From Dehalococcoidales bacterium (GTDB taxonomy: Bacteria > Chloroflexota > Dehalococcoidia > Dehalococcoidales > UBA2162), in NCBI GenBank assembly GCA_016932435.1, contig JAFGCW010000015.1:1-25092 (forward strand): a stretch of DNA of 25,092 nucleotides. Direction: 5' to 3'. Positions 13,404-21,188 of the stretch are shown here, in pieces (position 1 is the first letter of the stretch; the number at the start of each line of letters is the position of its first letter). Below the pieces are notes generated by a model. It was given only the letters and a program-made list of their open reading frames with translations. It was not told where the DNA came from and made no database searches. The translations under genes and the position numbers were made by a program.

Positions 13404-13646
13404 ATGAAAATGAAGGTCAGTGGTCTTGAAAATGTCGAACTGGTAGGTAAAGTGACGGACGTCTATAAAAAGGATGGTTATCTTGTTCTGGATGTCGGAC
13501 TTACTATTCCGATAGGGTGGAATGCAAAGGCTGCTATGACTCATAAGGACCTAATGTATCTTGTGAAGCTGCTGCTAAAACCAGCCAATCTTTTATACAT
13601 ATTCTTTGGCTTCGGCAAACCACGCAGCAACACGATAAAAGAGTAA
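13404..13646 (+). CDS. Small hypothetical protein of the GRE operon (80 aa)
   Basis: The ATG at 13404 is preferred (AAGAAG ~10 nt upstream) over an in-frame TTG at 13383. The first ~50 residues look like a beta-rich globular unit (SGLENVELVGKVTDV, GYLVLDVGL); the C-terminal part has a hydrophobic stretch (LMYLVKLLLKPANLLYIFFG) that could be a membrane-associating helix. No family recognised. It sits 62 nt after the flavoprotein gene and 201 nt before the activase gene. The 13647-13847 gap has no further gene or clear promoter. Confidence 0.5.
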   Translation: MKMKVSGLENVELVGKVTDVYKKDGYLVLDVGLTIPIGWNAKAAMTHKDLMYLVKLLLKPANLLYIFFGFGKPRSNTIKE

Positions 13647-13847
13647 GGACACTTTACGTAGAGATGACCACTGGAAGGAAAGAGAACTTGATTGGAAATA
13701 ATTCGGTCTAAGGCCCTTAGAAAGAGCGAAAACATAAGGTAATACAGAATATCTCTGGCTGAAAAGATTGTATCCGATTACGGAACGCTCTCTTACTGAT
13801 GAAATTGGATTAATCGATAAAAAGACACTTGCCTTGGGAAAGATATC

Positions 13848-14783
13848 ATGGCGGATATAACAGAAAACAAAGCTGACAGAGGTTTCATCTTTAATATCCA
13901 GCATTATTCCATACACGACGGTCCCGGGATACGTACCAGCGTTTTCCTGAAAGGCTGTTTCCTTAGCTGTGTCTGGTGCCAGAATCCCGAATCGCAATCG
14001 ATAGAACCCGAGCTGTTCTTTTTCGAGGAAAGGTGTACCGGATGCGGTAATTGCGTTGCAGTCTGTCCGGTACAGGCGGTTCAGGTTAAAGATGGCAAAT
14101 CGTTTACCGATCGTACTATATGTAACGGCTCAGGGAAATGTGCCCTGGTTTGTCTTAACGATGCCAGAAGTATCATGGGCAAAGAAATGGCTGCACATGA
14201 GGTGTTTCATAAAGTAAAAGGAGATGAGTTATTTTATAAACGGTCTAACGGTGGAGTGACTCTTACTGGAGGGGAGCCGCTTTTCCAGGCTGATTTTTCC
14301 AGAACCATCCTTTCACTTTGCAGGCAGGCCGGAATCCACACTGCCATCGAAACATGTGGATTTGCCGACTGGGAAATATTTAAAGAAGTTTTACGCTATA
14401 CTGACCTGGTATTATTCGACTTGAAACAGATGAATTCCGAAAAACACCGGGAATATACAGGCGTTCCCAACGAACTGATTCTTGAGAATGTTCGTAAAAT
14501 TGTCCATGATTTGAAGATTCCTGTCCGCCTCAGGATTCCCGTGATACCCGGCCACAACGATTCGTTAGAGGATATCCATGATTTCGCGAAATTCATTTCA
14601 GGAGAACTGGATACATCTTTACCCGTACACTTTCTCGCCTATCACCGGCTGGGAGAATCCAAGTACGAGAGACTTGGAATAACGGATAAGAATGTCACCA
14701 TTACTCCGCCTTCTAACGAACAGATGAGTGAAATACAGCAGATCGCTGCTTCATACGGACTGGAGACGTACATCGGAGGATAA
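13848..14783 (+). CDS. Glycyl-radical enzyme activating protein (radical SAM)
   Basis: This 311-aa protein installs the glycyl radical on the GRE encoded 39 nt downstream. The radical-SAM motif is Cys37-x3-Cys41-x2-Cys44 (KGCFLSCVWCQNPES), preceded by the family signature YSIHDGPGIRT. An inserted ferredoxin-like domain has a complete first set (Cys63, 66, 69, 73), but the second set reads CNGSGKCALVC: Cys92, Ser95, Cys98, Cys102. The usual second cysteine is thus serine, so the second auxiliary cluster may be absent, three-Cys-ligated or serine-ligated. LTGGEP near 139 is the SAM-binding GGE motif. Length and architecture match activases of the glycerol-dehydratase/HPAD/CutD class, not the shorter PflA type. 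The ribosome-binding site is modest (GGGAAAG). Confidence 0.93.
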   Translation: MADITENKADRGFIFNIQHYSIHDGPGIRTSVFLKGCFLSCVWCQNPESQSIEPELFFFEERCTGCGNCVAVCPVQAVQVKDGKSFTDRTICNGSGKCALVCLNDARSIMGKEMAAHEVFHKVKGDELFYKRSNGGVTLTGGEPLFQADFSRTILSLCRQAGIHTAIETCGFADWEIFKEVLRYTDLVLFDLKQMNSEKHREYTGVPNELILENVRKIVHDLKIPVRLRIPVIPGHNDSLEDIHDFAKFISGELDTSLPVHFLAYHRLGESKYERLGITDKNVTITPPSNEQMSEIQQIAASYGLETYIGG

Positions 14784-14822
14784 CATATCTAATAAATCTT
14801 ATCGTAATTAGAGGTGCTGAAA

Positions 14823-17222
14823 ATGAACAAACTGGCAGAAAAGATAGTCAGAAATAAATTTCCCTTATGTGTTGAAAAGACACGATTGATCACGGAATCA
14901 TACAAAACCACGGAAGGTGAACCGGATATCATACGGTATGCCAAAGCCTGCGCACACATGCTGGAGAATATTCCGGTCATAATCGATGACGATGAACTTT
15001 TCGTCGGTGAAGGAGCCAGCAAGCCATGGGGAGCTGAAATGGACCCGTTTCTCGGTGTGTGGAAGGAAGAAGAAATCAGAGGAGCAGTCGAGGAAGGGAT
15101 AGTTTCGGTTGCAGATGAAGACTGGCCCCTGATAAGAGAATTGGGCCAGTATTGGGAAACCAGGTGTTCGGAATACCGCCAGTCTTCGCTGTTCGACGAT
15201 AAGTTTTTCAATTACCTGCAGGTGGGCGTTACCCTTCCACCGATGAAAACGAAAGATGAATTCAGGGGAGCGTACGCAGGCAGCGGGCTATGCCTGTCCT
15301 TCAATTTCACCGATTGCTACACAGATTATGTTAAATGGCTCGGCGGGCTTGCGCCAATCATCCGGAACATTGAAGAAGAATTGAAAAAGGTGACCGATGA
15401 TTCCGGGGAATCAACTGAAAAGAAACTGTTTTTATCGGCATCGATGATGGTGCTTAAAGCCATCATTCGGCTTGCAGAAAGGTATGCTGAAAAAGCAGAA
15501 AACATGGCAGAAACCGAAAACGATTCTCAACGACGGGAAGAACTCATGAGAATAGCAGAAGCCTGCCGTCAGGTTCCGGCTAACGCTCCGGAAAGTTTTT
15601 TCCAGGCAATGCAGTCACTGTGGTTTAACCAGATACTGTTAACGCCCGCTTCGACACATAACCTGGGAAGGTTTGACCAGTACATATATCCGTTTTATAA
15701 AAAAGATAGGGAAAATGCCCGAATAAACGATGATGAAGTCTTGGTGTTACTCCGGGAATTACGGGTGAAATGCATGCGCCCGGAGAACATCAAGCTGTCC
15801 AGCGCCAAACGTTCCCAGCATGCCGGATTTGCCAAATGGCGTAACATGACAATCGGCGGCGTCACACCCGAAGGAGAAGACGCGACCAACGAACTGACGT
15901 ACCTGGTGCTGGAAGCTGCGAAGCAACTCAGGACTCCTCACCATACCATCACCCTCAGAGTTCACGACGGCACACCGGAAGAACTGCTGGTTCGGGGCTT
16001 GGATGTCGTGAAAACGGGTATCGGTATGCCGGCTTTCGCCATGGATAAGTCATTCATCGATTATATGACTGACGGTGGTATACCGCTGGAGGAAGCCCGG
16101 AACTACCACCTGGCCGGGTGTGTCGACCCAGCTATTCCGGGGAAAGCCAGTTTTCTTGCCGGTTTATTCTTTGTCGTCCCAAAGGTATTCGAAATATTCA
16201 TGAATAATGGAGTAGACCCCCGAACCGGCCTGGAGATTGAGTACGACAGAGAAAATGTTGAAGTTTATACGACATTTGAGGATTTCTATGTCGGTTTCAA
16301 AGCTACTTTACGTCATTTTATCAGCCTGTGGCACGAACATAGCTCCCGTCTTAACGGACGAAAAGATACCCAGGGCTACAACGACATCGTCGAAGTGGTA
16401 GATACGATGCTGATGCATGACGGTATCAAGGCAGGAAAATCTATCTCGAGAATGGAAGCCGTCCATCCGTATGATTTCAGAGCGGTCATGGTACCTGTCG
16501 GAGCCATTAACGTGGCGGATTCTCTGGCAGCGATAAAAATGCTGGTTTTCGATAAGAAATTAATCTCGCTGGAGCAGCTTAAACAGGCGTTGACCGCTAA
16601 CTGGGAAGGGTACCAGGATATACGCAAAATGTGTCTTCAGGCGCCCAAGTATGGTAACGACCTTGACTATGTTGACCTGATTGCCAGCGACCTCTACCGG
16701 TTTATTATCGACGAGGAATCCAGGTACCAGACCTACGGACGCCCGGTAAACGGTAAAATCAGGGGTATCGGCGGCGCATCGATATCATCGATGTTTGCCG
16801 GTGGAACGATAATCGGCGCAACACCGGACGGACGTTTAGCAGGAACAACATTGTCTGACGGAACAGTCTCACCTTCCCAGGGACAGGATACATCCGGTCC
16901 TACGGCGATGCTGAAAAGTGCTGCCAAAATCGATCAAGCGATGTGCTCATCAACCTTGCTGAACGTCAAGCTGCACCCCACATCAGTATCGTCTGACGAG
17001 GACCTGAAAAAGCTGGGAAGTCTGATTCAGACATATGCTGACATGGGGGGAAAGTGGATACAGTTTAATGTTGTCGGAAACGAGCAGTTGCTTGATGCCC
17101 AGAAGAATCCGGATAAGTATCGTGATTTGATTGTCAGAGTCGCCGGGTACAGTGCCTATTTTGTCGATCTGGGAAAAGGCGTCCAGGATGACATCATACG
17201 ACGGATGGAGGTTTCGGTATAG
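14823..17222 (+). CDS. Glycyl-radical enzyme of uncertain class (GCVD active site)
   Basis: Start 14823 is set by GAGGTG 6 nt upstream, giving 799 aa, typical of the dehydratase/decarboxylase GRE group. The C-terminal glycyl-radical loop is RVAGYSAYF with Gly775, and the thiyl-radical cysteine is Cys433 in LAGCVDP. Other landmarks are GRFDQYIYPFYKKD (283-296), GAINVADSLAAI (560-571) and APKYGNDLDYVD. In glycerol/propanediol dehydratase, choline lyase, hydroxyproline dehydratase and arylacetate decarboxylase the cysteine is followed by Val-Glu; here the acid is Asp435. The residues just before GAINVAD (MEAVHPYDFRAVMVPV) also depart from the usual glycine-rich RGGARYN-type stretch. I therefore place it in the eliminase/lyase-like half of the family but cannot name a substrate. 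Its activase lies directly upstream, so the pair is probably functional under anoxia. Confidence 0.93.
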   Translation: MNKLAEKIVRNKFPLCVEKTRLITESYKTTEGEPDIIRYAKACAHMLENIPVIIDDDELFVGEGASKPWGAEMDPFLGVWKEEEIRGAVEEGIVSVADEDWPLIRELGQYWETRCSEYRQSSLFDDKFFNYLQVGVTLPPMKTKDEFRGAYAGSGLCLSFNFTDCYTDYVKWLGGLAPIIRNIEEELKKVTDDSGESTEKKLFLSASMMVLKAIIRLAERYAEKAENMAETENDSQRREELMRIAEACRQVPANAPESFFQAMQSLWFNQILLTPASTHNLGRFDQYIYPFYKKDRENARINDDEVLVLLRELRVKCMRPENIKLSSAKRSQHAGFAKWRNMTIGGVTPEGEDATNELTYLVLEAAKQLRTPHHTITLRVHDGTPEELLVRGLDVVKTGIGMPAFAMDKSFIDYMTDGGIPLEEARNYHLAGCVDPAIPGKASFLAGLFFVVPKVFEIFMNNGVDPRTGLEIEYDRENVEVYTTFEDFYVGFKATLRHFISLWHEHSSRLNGRKDTQGYNDIVEVVDTMLMHDGIKAGKSISRMEAVHPYDFRAVMVPVGAINVADSLAAIKMLVFDKKLISLEQLKQALTANWEGYQDIRKMCLQAPKYGNDLDYVDLIASDLYRFIIDEESRYQTYGRPVNGKIRGIGGASISSMFAGGTIIGATPDGRLAGTTLSDGTVSPSQGQDTSGPTAMLKSAAKIDQAMCSSTLLNVKLHPTSVSSDEDLKKLGSLIQTYADMGGKWIQFNVVGNEQLLDAQKNPDKYRDLIVRVAGYSAYFVDLGKGVQDDIIRRMEVSV

Positions 17223-17246
17223 CAGCATATCAGTGTTGATGCTGCT
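17221..17246 (+). other. Intercistronic hairpin after the GRE gene
   Basis: AGCAGCAT (17221-17228) pairs perfectly with ATGCTGCT (17239-17246) around a 10-nt loop, starting at the GRE stop codon. It is followed by CGTTTTA, too weak for a full terminator. It could stabilise the upstream GRE message or cause partial attenuation. Confidence 0.45.
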
Positions 17247-17282
17247 CGTTTTACCTGAAGAATTGTTAAAGGAGAACAAATA

Positions 17283-18389
17283 ATGACTGCCAGGCAAGAG
17301 AGCATAAAGAAGGTGTTCAACCCGGTAAACCATTCATCATCCGGTATACCGGAAATCGTCATGTATCCGGCGCCTGCCGGACCTGCAGAAGAGTATCTGC
17401 TCTTTATCAGGCAAATTGGTTTAGAGTCCGTTCTAGTAGCCGGTATACCTGAGGAATTACGGAACCCGGAAGGCCTGGCCTCCATAAAAAAGCAGTATAC
17501 TGATGCCGGCTTGAAGGTAATTTCCGTCCTCGGTCCAATCGGTATACAGCCAAAAGAGATTGTGCTGAACCTGCCCGGTCGTGATGAAAAGATTGAAGAA
17601 TACCTTAACTGGATACGTATCCTTGGTCAGGCGGGATTCAACTACACGAACAGCGGCTTCCTGGGCGCAACCGGCGTATGGACAACCGGTAAAGGAGGAA
17701 AATCGAACAGCCGGGAAGCGGCAACGCGTGAATTCGATGAAAGCAAACCGACGCTGGCGCAGCTTTCTCAGAACACCTATTTCGGTGGGAAGGCAGCACT
17801 GGCTCAAGAAGTAACCTTCAAAGTGAATGAACCTGCTTTCGGGCGTGAATACGGGCGTGAAGAAATCCTCGAAAATTTCAGTTACTTCATCAGAAAAGTC
17901 GTTCCGGTAGCGGAAGATTCCGGTGTATACGTGGGATTTCACCCGGATGACCCTCCGGGGTATACATCGATGGCCGGTGTGGCCCGTATCTTTTCAGATT
18001 TTAAGAGTATCAAAGAGGCGCTTCAGATAGCCGACAGCCCCAATATCGGTTTGATTCTCTGCGGCGGTATATGGCTGGAAGGCGGAGACCGGATGGGCGC
18101 TGATATTACGGAAGCTATTGACTGGTTCGTGTCCAATAACAAAACCTGGGAAGTCCATTTCCGCAATGTCAGTTCTCCGTTACCACGTTTTCTGGAAACC
18201 TTTATGGATAACGGGTATCGGGACATGTATCCGGTAATGAAAGCTCTCGTTGATGCCGGCTACAGCGGTACGGTTCACCTGGACCACTCCCTCGACATGG
18301 TTGGAGCGCCGTATTCCTACCCGGCCTTTGCAACAGGGTATATGAAAGCCTGCCTGCAAAGGGCGTTAGCTGAAGCAAACAGATTGTAG
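17283..18389 (+). CDS. Mannonate dehydratase (UxuA)-like TIM-barrel protein
   Basis: AAGGAG 8 nt upstream supports the ATG. The 368-aa protein carries the UxuA/xylose-isomerase-like TIM-barrel metal-site pattern: GFHPDDPP (219-226), a cysteine in GLILCGGIW (Cys260), HFRNV (His292), DM at 314-315 and LDHS (333-336). Its length is close to mannonate dehydratase (~390). UxuA removes water from D-mannonate using Mn/Fe; the same scaffold hosts isomerases and epimerases of other polyols. No uxaC, uxuB or hexuronate genes are nearby, so the classical hexuronate role is unlikely and the substrate is unknown. In this operon it probably acts on the substrate or product of the GRE. The gene sits 60 nt after the GRE, behind the hairpin. 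Confidence 0.82.
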   Translation: MTARQESIKKVFNPVNHSSSGIPEIVMYPAPAGPAEEYLLFIRQIGLESVLVAGIPEELRNPEGLASIKKQYTDAGLKVISVLGPIGIQPKEIVLNLPGRDEKIEEYLNWIRILGQAGFNYTNSGFLGATGVWTTGKGGKSNSREAATREFDESKPTLAQLSQNTYFGGKAALAQEVTFKVNEPAFGREYGREEILENFSYFIRKVVPVAEDSGVYVGFHPDDPPGYTSMAGVARIFSDFKSIKEALQIADSPNIGLILCGGIWLEGGDRMGADITEAIDWFVSNNKTWEVHFRNVSSPLPRFLETFMDNGYRDMYPVMKALVDAGYSGTVHLDHSLDMVGAPYSYPAFATGYMKACLQRALAEANRL

Positions 18390-18461
18390 CAATACAAGGA
18401 TGAAATTTAAGAAAATTCAACACTAATCTTACAAATACTAATTATGGAAGGAGAAACGCTG

Positions 18462-19910
18462 ATGAAAGAACGTGAGAGCGATATTGTAATTGTCGGTTAT
18501 GGCAGCGCCGGTGCTGCAGCAGCCATCGAAGCCCGTGAAACAGGCTCGGAAGTCTTAATCCTCGAGAAAACAAAAAGCGGCGGGGGCAATTCCCTTTTAT
18601 CTGGCGGACTCCTCTTCCTGGCAACAGGCCCCGGAGCTTTTGAACATGTCAGGACTCTCTGTTTCGGGAAAACGGACGATGAAACGATACGAGCTTATAC
18701 TGACGGCTGCGCAGAGTTGTCCAAATGGATTCACGGGCTCGGCGGTACTACCGAACCCCTTGTAGCACCGGGCGTTGTACAGACAATGCGGATGCAGCAC
18801 AGCTGGCCGAACGTACCCGGCGTGGAAGATACCGACCTCCAGGTAGTGCCCGGCCAGGCCAGGGGTGAAGGAATCGCAGCGCCGCTTTGGAGGCTCCTCT
18901 TATCCAGCGTAGAGAAGCGCGGTATAGAAGTCATGACCGGAACGCGGGTGATTAAACTTGTCAGGAACAGTGATGGCAGAATAACAGGTGTTATCGCCGA
19001 GCAAAACGGAGAGACTATTACGGTAAACGCGAAGAAAGCGGTTATTTTAACCTGCGGCGGCTTTGAATACAATGACGCGATGAAAGACACGTATTTACCA
19101 TTAACCCCGGTTTATCCGCTGGGGCACCCGGGAAACACCGGCGACGGGGTAAAGATGACCTGGGAAATAGGCGCGGCAATGTGGCATATGAGCCAGTTCT
19201 TTGGTTGGTTTGTTTTCAAGGCCCCGGAATATAAAACGGCATTTTCGTTAAGACCCTTCATGCCGAACTTTATCTACGTGGATAAAAGCGGAAGGCGATT
19301 CACCAACGAATCCGGATGGGAAAGCCATGAAGCATCAAAGGCACTTCTGACCTTCATGCCCGACCGCATGAATTATCCATGCTTGCCAGCCTATGCGATT
19401 TTCGATGATAAGGCACGAAGAAGAGGCCCGATTTCACCGCAAATCGGCGCCAGGCCCGGCGACGAACAATACGTTTGGAGCCTGGACAATTCTAAAGAAA
19501 TATCGAAGGGTTGGATAAAACGTGGCAAGACGATAAAGGAACTGGCAAAGCAGATATCGATGGACACGGACACACTGGAAAACACCATCGCTGCCTATAA
19601 CAGAGCCTGCAGTACCGGGCATGACACTGACTTTGGCAGGTCGAAGGCGAGCCTGGGACCGATTGAAGAAGCGCCGTTTTACGCGATAGAGATATGGCCC
19701 GGCATCGGTACAACCTGCGGCGGACCGCGCCACAATAAAGAGGCCAGGGTGTTGAATGAAGATGGCAACCCGATTCCGGGGTTATATGCTGCCGGCGGAT
19801 TGGGGACAATCTGGGGCTTTTTGACCTTGCTTGGCGGCGGGCTGACGGACGCAATGGTTTTCGGACGAATAGCCGGACGCAATGCCGCCAGGGAAAAACC
19901 GTGGATGTAA
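18462..19910 (+). CDS. FAD-dependent oxidoreductase, fumarate reductase/KstD flavoprotein family
   Basis: An upstream in-frame ATG (18444) is rejected because the AAGGAG ribosome-binding site (18448-18453) lies between it and ATG 18462. The 482-aa protein has an N-terminal FAD dinucleotide fold (VIVGYGSAGAAAAIEA, then a Glu in LILEK), GGNSLLSGG, a capping domain with SGRRFTNESG (Arg and Glu typical of the family), and the C-terminal GLYAAGGLGTIWG plus GRIAGRNAA FAD-binding segment. Relatives include fumarate and urocanate reductases and 3-ketosteroid-delta1-dehydrogenases: hydride transfer to or from an activated C=C bond. There is no heme domain, FMN-binding domain or signal peptide, so the protein is cytoplasmic. 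Its stop overlaps the next gene by 10 nt. Confidence 0.88.
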   Translation: MKERESDIVIVGYGSAGAAAAIEARETGSEVLILEKTKSGGGNSLLSGGLLFLATGPGAFEHVRTLCFGKTDDETIRAYTDGCAELSKWIHGLGGTTEPLVAPGVVQTMRMQHSWPNVPGVEDTDLQVVPGQARGEGIAAPLWRLLLSSVEKRGIEVMTGTRVIKLVRNSDGRITGVIAEQNGETITVNAKKAVILTCGGFEYNDAMKDTYLPLTPVYPLGHPGNTGDGVKMTWEIGAAMWHMSQFFGWFVFKAPEYKTAFSLRPFMPNFIYVDKSGRRFTNESGWESHEASKALLTFMPDRMNYPCLPAYAIFDDKARRRGPISPQIGARPGDEQYVWSLDNSKEISKGWIKRGKTIKELAKQISMDTDTLENTIAAYNRACSTGHDTDFGRSKASLGPIEEAPFYAIEIWPGIGTTCGGPRHNKEARVLNEDGNPIPGLYAAGGLGTIWGFLTLLGGGLTDAMVFGRIAGRNAAREKPWM

Positions 19911-20356
19911 GCCGCACCGGTGGTGCGTTTATCGAGAGAAAATATGTAATCAAAGCCTTCCAAACGGAAGTCTGGGACCTCATGGCAGGAGTCATATTTC
20001 AGACACTGCCGCTCGAAAGAGTTGATTTACTGAGCCTGAACAGCTTTAAAGCTGTATTACGATGGAAATTAGGTTTCACTGACATACCGATGAACGTCAG
20101 CGGGCAGCTGGTAGACGTATCCCGCCCTGATGCTTACGGATGCGCCATTCAAGTAAAAAAAGGGCCTGTCAGTCTTGGTATACATGTTCGTATCAACTTG
20201 AAAGATACCGGTGACGGTAAAACAGAAATAATCTGCTCTGCTTCGGAAGGCGAAAGGAGAACGCTGGCAGGGCAGTTGCTGAAAGGAAAACAGAGGAGTT
20301 TCGCCGCCAGTATATTCGATTCAATCCAGATTAGGCTGCAAGAATTATGCAAGTAA
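19901..20356 (+). CDS. SRPBCC (CoxG-like) superfamily protein
   Basis: The gene starts at GTG 19901, overlapping the end of the flavoprotein gene by 10 nt, so translation is likely coupled; no better start is visible before the domain. The 151-aa product shows the helix-grip pattern: a first strand and VWDLM helix, an L-rich loop with a central beta-meander (FKAVLRWKLGFTDIPMNVSGQLV, YGCAIQVKKG), GKTEIICSASEGE, and a long C-terminal helix (SFAASIFDSIQIRLQEL). This superfamily holds hydrophobic or aromatic ligands in a deep pocket, or serves maturation and transport roles (as CoxG does for CO dehydrogenase). Here it could bind the hydrophobic substrate of the operon; this is inference from position. 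Confidence 0.65.
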   Translation: MDVSRTGGAFIERKYVIKAFQTEVWDLMAGVIFQTLPLERVDLLSLNSFKAVLRWKLGFTDIPMNVSGQLVDVSRPDAYGCAIQVKKGPVSLGIHVRINLKDTGDGKTEIICSASEGERRTLAGQLLKGKQRSFAASIFDSIQIRLQELCK

Positions 20357-20372
20357 GGGAAGAGACTTCAGC

Positions 20373-20411
20373 CTGACAAAATAAAAATGAATAAACTATA
20401 GTGTGTCACAC
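20373..20411 (+). promoter_or_regulatory. Internal promoter plus GTGTG-T-CACAC inverted repeat before the 99-aa protein
   Basis: CTGACA (20373-20378) and TATAGT (20397-20402) are 18 nt apart. The perfect small palindrome GTGTGTCACAC (20401-20411) overlaps the end of the -10 and the predicted start point. The gene at 20443 could therefore be transcribed separately from the rest of the operon. Confidence 0.45.
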
Positions 20412-20442
20412 GAAAATTTTTCCGAAACAAGGAGATAATGAA

Positions 20443-20742
20443 ATGTCGATCGATGGTACTTACAATCTTGAGATTAATTCTCCAATGGGAACCAGAACCG
20501 CTGCACTTATGATGAAATCCGAAGGTAATTCTCTTAGTGGTACCTTTACTGATGAACAGGGAGAAACCCTACTCAAAGACGGCTCTATTACCGGCGAAGG
20601 GTTTTCGTTCACGGTAGAGATTACCACGCCGATGGGTCCGATTGGTCTCAATTTTTCCGGAGCCGTAAGCGGTGACTCGATTTCAGGACAGGTTCAAAGC
20701 GGACAAATGGGTTCATTCCCTTTCACAGGCGCCAAGGTTTAA
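20443..20742 (+). CDS. Small beta-rich protein of unknown function (99 aa)
   Basis: AAGGAG at 20431-20436, 8 bp ahead, fixes ATG 20443; a 14-codon upstream extension is not used. The sequence is built of alternating beta strands with two similar segments, each containing a SPMG/TPMG motif (INSPMGTRTAALMMKSEGN and EITTPMGPIGLNFSGAV), followed by a GDSISGQVQ-type strand and FPFTGAKV at the end. It looks like a small one-domain beta-barrel or lipocalin-like binding unit. I have the impression that similar ~100-aa proteins accompany anaerobic flavoenzyme and GRE genes, but I cannot name the family. No signal peptide, so cytoplasmic. Confidence 0.7.
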   Translation: MSIDGTYNLEINSPMGTRTAALMMKSEGNSLSGTFTDEQGETLLKDGSITGEGFSFTVEITTPMGPIGLNFSGAVSGDSISGQVQSGQMGSFPFTGAKV

Positions 20743-20873
20743 CGCCGCAATTTACGTTTTATTGCAGTAACTAAATCTTTTCCGGCAGCGGGTTGCCCTG
20801 ACGGCTGGCGTTCGGTTCTTTCCGGTACCAGTTCCGGCGTTTAGCAGGAGGGGCCTCTCACTATGCGTGGTGA

Positions 20874-21146
20874 CTTTACTATAATGGCGTCGATTCCTTT
20901 TACAGTATTGATGCCTGGTACGTCGGTGATGAAGACATGGTTAACAAAATACATAGAGAACAGATCTATCCCTTTATCATCGAACAGGCTGTAGGTGTAT
21001 GGCTTCCTGTACCACATAAATTCAGGGTTTGGTGGCCGTGGGTCAAGGGCTATCATGGAGAATTTAATGTCGGTTACGACAATACTTTCGCTTATCTACA
21101 GTATATTTGGTTAGATGAAGCGTTGAAGCAATCAATGGGTTATTAA
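20874..21146 (+). pseudogene. C-terminal remnant of a family 5 peptide/nickel ABC transporter substrate-binding protein
   Basis: The frame is open from just after a TGA at 20871 to a stop at 21144-21146. Its ~90 residues resemble the C-terminus of DppA/OppA-type proteins: DEDMVNKIHREQIYPFIIEQ, VGVWLPVPHKFRVWWPWV, KGYHGEFNVGYDN, and a WLDEALKQSMGY end. The signal peptide and more than 80% of the protein are missing, and there is no credible start (the ATG at 20937 is internal). The remnant still lies directly before a strong terminator, which probably belonged to the complete gene. DNA between the 99-aa gene and the remnant (20743-20873) shows no recognisable gene. Confidence 0.65.
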
Positions 21147-21154
21147 TCCACCAG

Positions 21155-21188
21155 GGAGGTGGCAGACAATCTGCCACCTCCTTTTTTT
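21155..21188 (+). terminator. Strong intrinsic terminator closing the plus-strand operon
   Basis: A 12-bp perfect stem (21155-21166 with 21170-21181; GGAGGTGGCAGA on the 5' side) has a CAA loop and is followed directly by seven T (21182-21188). It lies 9 nt after the stop of the substrate-binding-protein remnant and is the first strong terminator after the promoter at 11113. Confidence 0.9.
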
